From contig OZ220496.1 of NCBI GenBank assembly GCA_965116235.1, forward strand, positions 806,001 to 870,000: a stretch of DNA of 64,000 nucleotides. Reading direction: 5' to 3'. The position numbers and the translations under genes are program-made. The notes beneath the pieces are model-generated. The model was not told the origin of the DNA and did not search any database. It saw nothing but the letters and a program-made list of their open reading frames with translations. This document shows, in pieces, positions 34,662 through 44,021 of the stretch. Source of the DNA: MPNP01 sp965116235 (GTDB lineage Bacteria > Pseudomonadota > Alphaproteobacteria > Rhodobacterales > Rhodobacteraceae). The stretch's first letter is position 1; each line of letters begins with the position of its first letter.

Positions 34662-34955
34662 TTATTTCAATTTGTCGATCAACTGGGCCATATTGATGTC
34701 CCTGTCTGTCAGACCGCCGGCATCATGGGTTGTGAGGGTAACTTCAACATGGTTATAGCAATTGTTCAATTCAGGATGGTGATTGTTCTTTTCGGCCAGC
34801 AAACCCACCTTGACCATCCAACCCATGGCCTCGACAAAGTTCCTGAACTTGAATGATTTTGATATCGCATCCCTTGCTTCCAGATGGCTCCACCCAGCCC
34901 TGTTGAGCTGCTGAAGAGCGTTCCGTTTTTCAACATCTGTCAATTTGTTTGTCAT
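34662..34955 (-). CDS. phhB: 4a-hydroxytetrahydrobiopterin dehydratase (pterin-4a-carbinolamine dehydratase)
   Basis: A 97-residue protein of the PCD/DCoH family, which regenerates the pterin cofactor after phenylalanine hydroxylation. The active-site signature is HHPELNNCYNHVEVTLTTHD (the usual HHP-x-W/L-x-N-x-Y) followed by GGLTDRDINMAQLID. The ATG at 34953-34955 is one base after the stop of the DUF482 gene, so the pair is translationally coupled. No phenylalanine hydroxylase is nearby; many bacteria carry this gene alone. Confidence 0.92.
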   Translation of the reverse strand: MTNKLTDVEKRNALQQLNRAGWSHLEARDAISKSFKFRNFVEAMGWMVKVGLLAEKNNHHPELNNCYNHVEVTLTTHDAGGLTDRDINMAQLIDKLK

Positions 34956-34956
34956 T

Positions 34957-36129
34957 TTAGTTTTCTTTCTTGAAGGGTCCGGTGTGTTTGAGGCGCTCGA
35001 TGCCTTTGGAAACTCCCACCCGTTCGTGTTCAAAATATTCCTCTACTATTTTGTTGAACCCTTCATCACGAATCCAGTGCAGGGAGTTGGTTGCGAACGG
35101 CAGATAACCTCGGGCCAACTTGTGGTCTCCTCCAGCCCCAGCTTCAACGATGCTGATTTTGTTGGCGATGGCAAAATCGATGGCTTGATAATAGCAGAGC
35201 TCAAAATGGAGAAAATCCTGATACTCCGTGCATCCCCAGTATCGACCAAACAAGGTATCCTGTCCGATAAAGTTCAGGGCCCCTGCAATGTACTGACCAT
35301 CCTTTTCGCACAGAATGAGCAGAATCTCATCCCGCATCGATTCTCCGATCAGACTGAAGAACTCTCTCGTCAGATAGGGTCGCCCCCATTTGCGAGCGCC
35401 TGTGTCCTGGTAAAATTCCCAAAAAGCGTCCCAGTGATGTTCCTCAAGGTCAGGGCCGGTGAGCAACTGAACCGTTCCGCCGAACTCAGGAAGGTTGCGT
35501 CGCTCTCGACGGATGTTCTTGCGTTTGCGTGCGGACAATTCACCAAGGAAGTCATCAAAGGTCTCATAGCCGGCGTTGGTCCATCGGTATTGCAATCCCA
35601 ACCGGTGAAGCAAGCCAAAGTTCCTTCCGGTTGTGGCTTCCTCATCAGTACAAAAATTGATGTTGAAGGACGATAGTGAACCTTGCATAACAAGACTTTT
35701 GAGAGCCTTGACCAAGGCACCCGTTCCAACAGGTTCAGCGGTGGATTTAACCAGAAACCTTCTGCCGGTCGCTGGCGTGAATGGTACAGCCGAGAGTAGT
35801 TTGGGATAGTATTGCCCACCGAGCTTTTCATATTCATGTGCCCATAGATAGTCAAAATTGAACTCTCCCAAGTTGTTCAGCTTGGCGTATAGCGGCATGA
35901 CGGCAATGAACTTGCCGCTTTCGGTGACAGCGAGATGCTGCGGAATCCAGCCGGCTTCGAGCGATACGGAGCCAGAAGCTTCCAATGCGGACAAATATCG
36001 ATGCGTTGTGAAGGGGTCCGAAGCCCTGTTCGCATCTTTTGCGGAGCAAGCGCACTCATCCCACGCTTCGGCAGGAATATTGCCGATGTTGTTGTAGGCA
36101 ACGACCTGGACGTCAAGTGGCTTGTCCAT
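34957..36129 (-). CDS. DUF482/FemAB-like acyltransferase (GNAT fold)
   Basis: A 390-residue protein of the DUF482 (peptidogalycan biosynthesis) family, built of two GNAT-like halves. Recognisable parts: ANRASDPFTTHRYLSALEAS at the N-terminus, YLWAHEYEKLGGQYYPKLLS, VPFTPATGRRFL, SARKRKNIRRERRNL, and GRYWGCTEYQDFLHFELCYYQ with GAGGDHKLARGYLP near the end. Length and motif order match the family. Function is not established; a role in transferring an amino acid or acyl group to an envelope or small-molecule target is assumed from the fold. It lies between ridA and phhB on one strand. Confidence 0.85.
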   Translation of the reverse strand: MDKPLDVQVVAYNNIGNIPAEAWDECACSAKDANRASDPFTTHRYLSALEASGSVSLEAGWIPQHLAVTESGKFIAVMPLYAKLNNLGEFNFDYLWAHEYEKLGGQYYPKLLSAVPFTPATGRRFLVKSTAEPVGTGALVKALKSLVMQGSLSSFNINFCTDEEATTGRNFGLLHRLGLQYRWTNAGYETFDDFLGELSARKRKNIRRERRNLPEFGGTVQLLTGPDLEEHHWDAFWEFYQDTGARKWGRPYLTREFFSLIGESMRDEILLILCEKDGQYIAGALNFIGQDTLFGRYWGCTEYQDFLHFELCYYQAIDFAIANKISIVEAGAGGDHKLARGYLPFATNSLHWIRDEGFNKIVEEYFEHERVGVSKGIERLKHTGPFKKEN

Positions 36130-36164
36130 CGCGCTTCACCCTAAATTCGTCCTGACTTCATCAT

Positions 36165-36629
36165 CTACGATTCTATTTCAAAGATGCCTTCGACTTCAAC
36201 GGCAACACCAAAGGGAAGGTCGGCCATGCCGACGGCAGAACGAGCATGTCGACCGGCCTCGCCCAGGATTTCGACAAAAAGGTCTGATGCTCCGTTGATG
36301 ACGGCTGGATGATGACCAAAATTCGGCGTGGAATTCACAAACCCGGTGAGCTTGACCACCCGAACCAGGCGCTCAAGGTCGTTTTCACAGGCCTTGTTGA
36401 CCTGCGCAAGCAGATTGATGGCACAGACTCGAGCCGCCTTGGCTCCGTTTTCAATATCCATGGTGTCCCCCAGTTTGCCGGTGATGAAAGAGCCATCAAC
36501 CAGCGGAACTTGTCCGGATACAAAGACAAGATTGCCTGTAATGACATACGGTATGTATGTGAACGCCGGTTTGGGAACTTCAGGCAGTTGGATACCCAGC
36601 TCCTCAAGTTTTGTTGCAACTGTGCCCAT
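36165..36629 (-). CDS. RidA-family enamine/imine deaminase
   Basis: A 154-residue YjgF/YER057c/UK114 protein of the longer branch. It has TYIPYVITGNLVFVSGQVPL, INLLAQVNKACENDLERLVRVV, PNFGHHPAVINGASDLFVEI and the C-terminal ARSAVGMADLPFGVAVEVEG, where the Arg binds substrate carboxylate and the final Glu activates water. RidA enzymes hydrolyse reactive enamines such as 2-aminoacrylate. It is 35 bases upstream of the DUF482 gene on the same strand and may be co-transcribed. Confidence 0.93.
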   Translation of the reverse strand: MGTVATKLEELGIQLPEVPKPAFTYIPYVITGNLVFVSGQVPLVDGSFITGKLGDTMDIENGAKAARVCAINLLAQVNKACENDLERLVRVVKLTGFVNSTPNFGHHPAVINGASDLFVEILGEAGRHARSAVGMADLPFGVAVEVEGIFEIES

Positions 36630-36895
36630 GGCTTATTCCTCTCTTTGACTCCATTCCGATTAAAGGTCAGGAACGAAACGCAACCTGACTTTCCCAGTTT
36701 ACAACAAATGGCGAGGCTTTCACCAATTATCATGATCAGGTAAAGTGAAAGTGTCAGCTTCGGGGCCATATGGAATGCTGTGTTCTGCAGTCTTGGACTG
36801 GCCCGCTACTAAAGTTTTATGGGAAGAATCCTTGGGTCAGAATGGTTTATGCACAGATTCTTTCCAGACTTGCAAATAAGTTGCCGTTCTGTCCT

Positions 36896-38755
36896 TCAGG
36901 GCTTGATCATTGGGAGTTTGACCGGCTTCCGATCAGCGTGCATTCTTTCCATTGACAGGCGCCAAAGTTCGGCCGGCAGTCCTCCACCCTGAACGCCGGT
37001 CAAGGGCGTGTTGTCGTCATAGCCCATCCAGACGCCCGTCACATAATCAGCCGTAAAGCCAATGAACCATGCATCCCGGGCTTTTTGAGTTGTACCGGTC
37101 TTGCCACCAACTTCCCAGCCTTCAAGTGAGGCCCTTCGTCCTGTTCCCTGCTCAATCACCTGACTCAACATGTACACGAGTTGCCGGGAGGTTTCTCCAG
37201 TCAATACCCTGTTGCGCGGTCCCGGTCCGGCCTTAAGGATGGGATCACTTTCGTTCCGGTATTTTATTTGCCTGATGCCGTGGGGGTGAACGGCCCATCC
37301 GCCATTCAGTATTCCAGTATAGACACCGGTCATCTCAAGTAGCGTGGCTTCTGATGTGCCAAGGGCTATGCTCGGTCCTTCAACCAGTTCGCTTTCGACA
37401 CCCAAGTCCTTGGCCGTTTGGGCAACCATGTCTCGGCCCGCATGCAGGAGAACGCGAACAGCGACGGAGTTCAGTGAGCGGGCAAGACCTTCTGTCAGGG
37501 TAACAGGACCAAAATACTTGTTGTTGTCATTATTGGGCTCCCACACCTTGTCACCATGTCGAACACGGATTCTGCTGTCATCAATCAGGTCATCAAAGGC
37601 CAGTCCTGATTCCATGCCGGCCGCAAAAACAATCGGCTTGAAGAGAGAACCGGTCTGTCGCCTGGCACTTACCGCTCGATTGAAGAAGCCGGATCTATGA
37701 ACATGTTTGCCGCCTACCATGCCACGAACGGCACCATCTCGCGTCATCGTGATCATGGCTATCTCGACCCCTGATCCGGCATAAACCCGTTGCGTCAGAA
37801 CCTCATCAACAGCATCCTCAAGTGATCTTTGAACTCTTGGGTCGTAGGTCGTTTGAATCACCACGTCGTCTTGGGCTTCATTGATCACAAAGTCGGGCGC
37901 AACTTGCAAAATCCAATCGACAAAGTGTCCGCCGGACCTGTTTTTGGCGGCCGAGGACAGCTGGGCCGGTTTGGTGGATACTCTGGCCGCAGCGGCGGAA
38001 GAGATATATCCTTGATCTTCCATCAGGGTCGCGACCAGACTGGCTCGTTGCAGAGCTTGACTGAGATTGCGGGTTGGCGTGTACTTTGAGGGGGCGGTGA
38101 GCAAGCCGGCCAGCAGTGTACTCTCGGCTAAATTGAGTTCGCTGGCATTTTTGTCAAAATATCTCTGGCTTGCCGCCTGAAACCCGATGGTACCTGCGCC
38201 CAAATATACCCGATTCATGTAGATCATCAGAATTTCGTCCTTGGTATATTTGAGTTCCATGGCCATGGCGAAGGGAACTTCCTTTATTTTCCGCCACAGA
38301 TTGATCGCCCGACATGCTTTCTCATAGTCGCTTGGGTTTTCCCATCGTTCCGGGTCGTAAGGATTGTTGTAGCAAATGAGTTTTCCCACCTGTTGCGTGA
38401 TGGTTGACCCTCCGTGACCTTCAAAGGCTCCACGACCCTCCCTCAGATTGATGATGATCGCTCCGATTATGCCTCTGGGACTGATCCCGAAGTGCCCGCG
38501 GTAGCGTTTGTCCTCAATTGCAATGATGGCATTGATGAGACTGGGCGCCACATCATTGACCGTGACCGTGTCACCATGCTGTTCCCCTCTCCAATGGAAG
38601 GTACGATCATTCATGTCCAGAAACGTAACGGAACCGTTAGAGCGGCTATTTGCCAGAGAGGCCGCATCAGGCAATGATGAATAGTAATACAAGGTTGCAG
38701 CCATGAGGATCAGACCGAAAATCAGGGCAAGGCGGTAAAAAAATGCCCGAAGCAA
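36896..38755 (-). CDS. Class A penicillin-binding protein (PBP1A/1C-like), start uncertain
   Basis: A bifunctional peptidoglycan synthase of about 619 or more residues. One membrane helix is near the N-terminus. The glycosyltransferase domain has IIAIEDKRYRGHFGISPRG (catalytic Glu81) and GGSTITQQVGK; the transpeptidase has TGSLFKPIV (Ser370, Lys373), ARSLNSVAV and GGKTGTTQ. The only in-frame start is TTG at 38753-38755, but the frame stays open to 38890 and encodes a basic tail (TTGQRRRPRPRTHH, then NKLTAKPSRSIF) typical of the cytoplasmic N-terminus. A strong AGGAGG is at 38905-38910 and an ATG at about 38877 is in another frame, so either a non-standard start or a frameshift at the 5' end is likely. 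Confidence 0.9.
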   Translation of the reverse strand: MLRAFFYRLALIFGLILMAATLYYYSSLPDAASLANSRSNGSVTFLDMNDRTFHWRGEQHGDTVTVNDVAPSLINAIIAIEDKRYRGHFGISPRGIIGAIIINLREGRGAFEGHGGSTITQQVGKLICYNNPYDPERWENPSDYEKACRAINLWRKIKEVPFAMAMELKYTKDEILMIYMNRVYLGAGTIGFQAASQRYFDKNASELNLAESTLLAGLLTAPSKYTPTRNLSQALQRASLVATLMEDQGYISSAAAARVSTKPAQLSSAAKNRSGGHFVDWILQVAPDFVINEAQDDVVIQTTYDPRVQRSLEDAVDEVLTQRVYAGSGVEIAMITMTRDGAVRGMVGGKHVHRSGFFNRAVSARRQTGSLFKPIVFAAGMESGLAFDDLIDDSRIRVRHGDKVWEPNNDNNKYFGPVTLTEGLARSLNSVAVRVLLHAGRDMVAQTAKDLGVESELVEGPSIALGTSEATLLEMTGVYTGILNGGWAVHPHGIRQIKYRNESDPILKAGPGPRNRVLTGETSRQLVYMLSQVIEQGTGRRASLEGWEVGGKTGTTQKARDAWFIGFTADYVTGVWMGYDDNTPLTGVQGGGLPAELWRLSMERMHADRKPVKLPMIKP

Positions 38756-38993
38756 GCGCAGAAGGCCACGAAAAATGGAACGGGAGGGCTTGGCTGTCAG
38801 CTTGTTGTGGGAATGATGTGTCCTAGGTCTGGGCCGCCTGCGTTGACCTGTTGTTTTCTGGAATTCTCGATGCAGCTCATGTCTCCGTCTTCAATCTGAA
38901 GCGGCCTCCTGTTTGCCTTGTGTGTTGGGTCAATTGAAGAGTTAACACGAGCTTTTTCGAATCCACTGGTCTTTTGGGAGAGGATTGTACTGC

Positions 38994-40301
38994 CTAAACA
39001 ACAATCTCTTGAGGGATCTGATTCCCGACGCCAAAAATACTCTTGTAATGTTCAATCAGTTCAGGTGGACCGGATGCCTTGAGAGGGTTGTCAGACAATT
39101 TAACCGTGGGGTGACTATCCGCGGATACGGCCTTGCAAACGAGAGAAATGGGCACGAGATTGTCGGCCGCTGTCAACCCTCTGAAGTCATTGGTGAGAAG
39201 TGTTCCCCAGCCAAAGCTCAATTTGACTCGACGGGCAAAGCGATCATGCAGTTGTTCAATTTTGGCACAATCCAGTCCATCCGAAAAAATCAGCAGTTTT
39301 TCGTCTAGACTCTGCCCCTTCCGCTCCCACCATTTTATGGCGATTTCTCCCATTTCCTCCGGAATGCCTGAGTCGATACGAATTCCTTTCCACTTTGGCA
39401 ACCAGTCGGGGGCATTGGCCAGCAACTGTTCAGTGCCATAGGTATCAGCCAATATGACTTTCAGGTTTCCTTCGTATTCCTGTTGCCAATCTTCAAGTAC
39501 CTGATAAGGAGCGGATGCCAGTTCATTATCATTTTTGGCCAGAGCGCAATAGACCATCGGAAGTTCGTGAGCATTGGTCCCGATGGCTTCCACTTCGCGT
39601 TGCTTGGCAATGAGACAGTTTGAGGTGCCAATGAACTTGTCCCCCAGGCCCTCGCACAAGGCTTGAACGCACCAGTCTTGCCATAGATAGGAGTGTCGCC
39701 GTCGAGTCCCAAAGTCCACTATCTGCAGTTCTTCCAGCCTATTCAGCCGGTTAATCTTTTCCCAGACTCTCGTCATGGCTCGTGCATACAATACCTGAAG
39801 ATCAAAGCGCCCCAGTCTGTTCAGAACAGCCCGAGACCTGAGTTCGGTCAACACGGCCAAGGCCGGTATCTCCCACAGCATGACCTCTGCCCATGATCCT
39901 TCAAAGGAAAGCTCAAACTGATCAGATTTCACTTCCAGATGATAAGGGGGAAGGCGCAATTTTTCGAACCAGTCGATGAAGCCGGGATCAAACATCTGGC
40001 GCTTGCCATAAAACACATTGCCTCGCAGCCAGGTCGATTCACCGCGCGACAGGCTGAGCGTTCTGATGTGATCCAGCTGCTCGATCAGTTCGTGCTTGTC
40101 GACCAGACGGGCCAACGGAATATTGTCTGAACGATTGATGAGCCTGAATACGACCTTGGTTTCCGGCTTTTTGTTGAGCACGAACTGGCACATCAAAAGC
40201 TTGTAAAAGTCTGTGTCGATCAGGGACCTGACGATAGGATCAATCTTCCAGCTGTGATTGTATACCCTTGTCGCTATATCGACATGAGAGGAATGGATCA
40301 T
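38994..40301 (-). CDS. pncB: Nicotinate phosphoribosyltransferase
   Basis: A 435-residue enzyme joining nicotinate and PRPP into nicotinate mononucleotide in NAD salvage. Matches include LIDTDFYKLLMCQFVLN at the N-terminus, FGTRRRHSYLWQDWC with the nicotinate-binding Arg residues, GTSNCLIAKQREVEAIGTNA and the phosphate-binding region RIDSGIPEEMGEIAIKWW and SFGWGTLLTNDF. Full length. It lies seven bases after pncA on the same strand, so both salvage steps are in one operon. Confidence 0.96.
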   Translation of the reverse strand: MIHSSHVDIATRVYNHSWKIDPIVRSLIDTDFYKLLMCQFVLNKKPETKVVFRLINRSDNIPLARLVDKHELIEQLDHIRTLSLSRGESTWLRGNVFYGKRQMFDPGFIDWFEKLRLPPYHLEVKSDQFELSFEGSWAEVMLWEIPALAVLTELRSRAVLNRLGRFDLQVLYARAMTRVWEKINRLNRLEELQIVDFGTRRRHSYLWQDWCVQALCEGLGDKFIGTSNCLIAKQREVEAIGTNAHELPMVYCALAKNDNELASAPYQVLEDWQQEYEGNLKVILADTYGTEQLLANAPDWLPKWKGIRIDSGIPEEMGEIAIKWWERKGQSLDEKLLIFSDGLDCAKIEQLHDRFARRVKLSFGWGTLLTNDFRGLTAADNLVPISLVCKAVSADSHPTVKLSDNPLKASGPPELIEHYKSIFGVGNQIPQEIVV

Positions 40302-40308
40302 TGCTGCA

Positions 40309-40944
40309 TTAGCCGGTCAAGAAAAATTCGCTTGAGGTCAGCAGGGTAATACCCTTGGCTTGCATGGTCTTTCTTGCCTCTGCGACGGAATCATTGAGAT
40401 CAATGCCTCGGCAGCAATCTTCCAGAACCGTTACCTTGTATCCCTGTTCGACAGCATCCTGAGCGGAATAAAAGACGCAGAAATCCGTTGCCAGTCCGAC
40501 AAAAACAATTTCGACAATAGCGCGGTCACGGAGGTAACCGTTCAAGCCCGTGGGAGTGGCCTTGTCATTCTCAAGGAAGGCGGAATAACTGTCAACATCC
40601 TTGTTGGAACCTTTGCGAAGGATCAGGTCCGCCCGAGTGTGGTCCAGTCGGGGATGAAAATCGGCTCCCGGCGTGCCTTGGACGCAATGATCGGGCCAAA
40701 GTATCTGCGAACCGTAGGATACCTCAATGTATTGATAAGGTTCACGGTTCTTGTGGTTGGATGCGAACGAAGTGTGATCAAGGGGATGCCAGTCCTGCGT
40801 GAAGACTTTAACGGCAAAGGAATCCAGCAAGCAATTGATAGGCTGAACAACCTGGTCTCCATCCTTGACCGCCAGCCGTCCCCCGGGACAGAAATCATTC
40901 TGAACATCAATGGCAACAAGTGCCGTTTTCCGATCTATTTTCAT
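40309..40944 (-). CDS. pncA: Nicotinamidase
   Basis: A 211-residue isochorismatase-fold amidase converting nicotinamide to nicotinate. The catalytic triad is visible: Asp in AIDVQNDFCPGG, Lys in DLILRKGSNKDVDSYS, Cys in FVGLATDFCVFYS. The metal ligands are in TQDWHPLDHTSF. I prefer the ATG at 40942-40944 (MKIDRKTALVA); an ATG at 40990-40992 would add 16 residues with no family support. It feeds pncB directly downstream. Confidence 0.95.
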   Translation of the reverse strand: MKIDRKTALVAIDVQNDFCPGGRLAVKDGDQVVQPINCLLDSFAVKVFTQDWHPLDHTSFASNHKNREPYQYIEVSYGSQILWPDHCVQGTPGADFHPRLDHTRADLILRKGSNKDVDSYSAFLENDKATPTGLNGYLRDRAIVEIVFVGLATDFCVFYSAQDAVEQGYKVTVLEDCCRGIDLNDSVAEARKTMQAKGITLLTSSEFFLTG

Positions 40945-40992
40945 TTGGGCTGCATCTTTTTCCAATTCGTCGAGACGGGACCAGATGATCAT

Positions 40993-41450
40993 AAACCTGA
41001 TTCGCCGTTACGTAAACTAAGACACCATCGAAATTATTCTAGGCAATCGACTCACGAATCCCGTTCCATCTCATTGTGCGAATGCAGGGGCATCAGAGAC
41101 GGTTGGCACACGTTTGATCATGAGAAAGCTGTCCCGCATTGTTAACGGTGGGTTTCGGTTTGTCGTAGTCATCATTTTGACCCGCCCCGACATCACTCAA
41201 CAGATACGTTTGTTCTCACCTCTTAACATGAGGCTGCCCGGCCTCTTGTAATCATTTCGCCAATGGTATCGAGATCGATTATTCGGGATGCCGGTCCCTG
41301 GCCTACTTTACGATTCGGTTAGGTTTGACACAGGCCCGCCTTGACATTCGCATTCCTGTGATCTATAAATCACGACAAACCGCTTTTCCTCGACCCGGGA
41401 ACCCGGCGCGAGCCGCTGTTGATAATTCAACCGACAAGAGGAGTTGCCCG
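40993..41450. other. No gene seen
   Basis: About 460 bases between pncA and the ruined AAA/ankyrin gene. Promoters for both directions should lie here but I cannot mark them with confidence. No repeat from the other accessory regions was noticed. Confidence 0.4.
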
Positions 41451-43140
41451 ATGAGCGACGAGAATTCACGGCCACCATTTGATGCTTCAGGCGTCAAGGA
41501 TTTCATCACGGCTCGGGACCGCATCATCAATCCTTTCTTCGTCGGCCGCGAGGGCATCATGACGCTCGTGAACGACTGTCTCGAATCAGTCAACATGCGG
41601 CGCCAGAAGAAGGCCAAGGGTCATCCTGCCGAGGGATTGATGCGGTTAATCCAAGGGCCCCGGGCGTCGGCAAGAGTTCTGTCCTGCGCGAACTCGAACA
41701 TCGCTACATTCAGACACTGACAACCCAGCCGGGCGCTCACAAGGTCATCCCAATCGTCATCAGCAACACGATCGGCTTTCGTTGGGCTGTGTTCATCAGC
41801 GTCTGCGGGACGGCATGGAGGATGTTCTCGATCGTGTCGGCAACGCCGAGGTGCTGGGCCTCGTGCAGGATGTCAACTTATTCGGCGTTCGAATCGAGCG
41901 ACCCGCCAGGACGGCGAACGAGCGACCACGCTTGCCGAAAAACTGCACCATTCTGCTTCGAATCGACGAAATTCAGACTGTGCCGGGTGAACCGGATGAC
42001 GAAAGCGCCCACATTCTGCAACACCTCGAGAGCGGCAGTGACGGCCAGGCCATTCTGCCAGTGCTCGCCGATTTGTCCAACAGCCTCAATGTGCTGCGAA
42101 AGTTGGGACTGTCACGCCATGGCGACGCGCCCGTCACATACATGAAACCGCTCAGCCGGGCTGATGTCGCTGCCGCCACCCGGCAATTCAGTCAGCATTT
42201 CGGCGTGGCCGGTCTACCCGCCACACAAAGGCGCTGGGAACGGACTCTTTATCGTTGGTCCAAGGGCTGGCCCAAGCATCTGCAACGGCCTGGCCGTTCT
42301 TGGTGACACCCTACTCGCCGCCGCTGGTCAGCTGGATACGGTCGATGTCATGGCCGCTCAACGGCAGGCCGGGGTCAAGCGAATTGACTATTACTGAACC
42401 CGTCTGGACGATTATCAGAAAAAGCCAGCTCTGATGGGTCATGTCATGGCTGGCATGGGCCACGAGCCCGTGGCCCTCGAGCAGGTTGACGCCAGCATCC
42501 AGGCCGCCATGCAAAAGTGTACGTGGCCTGGTATGTCGCTTCCCGAATGGCTCGAGATGTTGCATTGTGGTCTCATTGACATTCACTCGGTTGATGCTCG
42601 CGGCGTTCGCTACGTCTGTCCTATTCCCTCCTTACACTCCTTTGCCGTCATGCAAACCAGAACGCCCTTGCATTGGGCTGTGCAGAACGGCCACATCGAA
42701 GCGACGGATATCGACGTTGACGTCGACGCTCGCGATGCGTGGTGACGCACCGCTCTGCGCATAGCTGCCCAAGAGAACTGGCCGTTTGTAATTGAAAAGT
42801 TGCTGGACGAGGGAGCATCACTTGAGGCTGTTGATCGGTGGCAGAGCACAGCCTCGCATGTGGCGGCTCATGAAAACGCCGAAGAGAGAGTCTTGCCACA
42901 TTGCTAGCGGCCGGGGCGGATGTCCATGCGACCGACGTAAAGGGAGAGACGCCCCTGCATCACGCTGCTGCTGAGGACAGCGCCTGCGCTGTCGAGATGC
43001 TGCTCAGGGCACAGGCCAACCCGAATCTGTACAAACGGGTTGGACAGACGCCAAGCGACCTCACGTCGAAAGGTGGCAAGAGCCGTTGCCTTCTTGATGC
43101 GGTGACACACGAACTGGGACCCGAGGGGCTAGGGCCGTAA
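41451..43140 (+). pseudogene. AAA-ATPase with C-terminal ankyrin repeats, ruined
   Basis: Successive frames recover a large P-loop protein. It begins MSDENSRPPFDASGVKDFIT (41451) and NPFFVGREGIMTLV, shifts before an intact Walker A APGVGKSSVLRELEHRYIQ near 41655, shifts again to a Walker B ILLRIDEIQTVPG and VLADLSNSLNVLRKLGLSRH, then GNGLFIVGPRAGPSICNGLA and VMAGMGHEPVALEQVD. The C-terminal part has ankyrin units: RTPLHWAVQNGHIEATDI, RTALRIAAQENWPFVIEKLL after a stop at 42743, and GETPLHHAAAEDSACAVEML, ending at 43140. At least four frameshifts plus a stop. Ankyrin ATPases of this type suggest contact with a host or a defence role, but nothing here can now be expressed whole. Confidence 0.82.
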
Positions 43141-43345
43141 AGCGGAGCCGAAACGAAAACGTCGCTTTCATCGGGTCAAATCCATGTTCTGGCAACCTGG
43201 CACATGTGTGAGTGATGGTAAGACCGGTTCTTGCCCAATATCTTGTGTCGGCATATTAACGAACATTGTTGGCGTTGACATGGCCTGTGGTGATCCATAG
43301 TTGGTCGGTGTTTCGTATTAACCCCGCACTGCAGGAGAATTCATA

Positions 43346-43834
43346 ATGGCTTTCTTTTCCTCCCCTCGTTCGCGTGGACGTTCGGCTGCTGTTGCACTGG
43401 CGAGCGTCATTCTGACCTTGACCGTCATGGCGTCACCGCTGTCTCTCAAGCCCGTACAGGCCGGGCTTTTTGACGACGATGCCGAGACAGCCTCAAGAAA
43501 CCTGAGCAAGGCCGCCGACAATTTCGAGATTCTGCGGCGGGTTGTGTTCATGAACGGCATAACTGATCGGTACATGCTGGAGATCATCGGCCTATGCTCG
43601 ATTGTCGATCAGAATAACCAGCTTGAGGTTACCTGCCGAACGGATGACGGATTCAAGAAGCATTTTCTGGGTTTGTCGGACAATGTCACCTATTTTGTCG
43701 AGCAAATTGATGCTGGCAATGTCAGTTCCAGTCACTATCGAGTGACCTTCAAGCCGCAGAGGCTGATTCCAGATGTGGATCTTCGCTTGAACTGGAATGA
43801 ACTGTTCCAGAACTCATCGACTGCCGGACCGTAA
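43346..43834 (+). CDS. Exported protein related to phage-type beta-sandwich proteins
   Basis: A 162-residue protein with a signal peptide (SAAVALASVILTLTVMASPL, cleavage near QAG). The mature part NFEILRRVVFMNGITDRYML, then LCSIVDQNNQLEVTCRTDDG, HFLGLSDNVTYFVEQIDAGN and SSHYRVTFKPQRLIPDVDLR strongly resembles a small beta-sandwich family found in phages and prophages, where it is annotated as a lipoprotein or recombination directionality factor. Those usually lack this secretion signal. A clear inverted repeat follows the gene (43866-43927). Confidence 0.78.
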   Translation: MAFFSSPRSRGRSAAVALASVILTLTVMASPLSLKPVQAGLFDDDAETASRNLSKAADNFEILRRVVFMNGITDRYMLEIIGLCSIVDQNNQLEVTCRTDDGFKKHFLGLSDNVTYFVEQIDAGNVSSSHYRVTFKPQRLIPDVDLRLNWNELFQNSSTAGP

Positions 43835-43865
43835 ATGGTCGATCTGGTCGCCACAGGTGAACGAG

Positions 43866-43927
43866 GAACCCGGACAAGAAGAGCCGAGGTCATGACATTC
43901 CTTTTCTTGTCGGGTTCAGTCATTCAG
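43866..43927 (+). terminator. Long hairpin after the exported-protein gene
   Basis: GAACCCGGACAAGAA (43866-43880) pairs with TTCTTGTCGGGTTC (43914-43927), a 14-bp stem with one bulged base and a 33-base loop. There is no T-run, so a terminator is probable but not proved. Confidence 0.5.
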
Positions 43928-44021
43928 CCCAAGGATGAGGACGAGGTTGAACATTGTCGTTCGACGATTGCATCTTGCACATGGAGGGCCGGAATGAATT
44001 GGGCATGAAGGGGGAGGAGAC

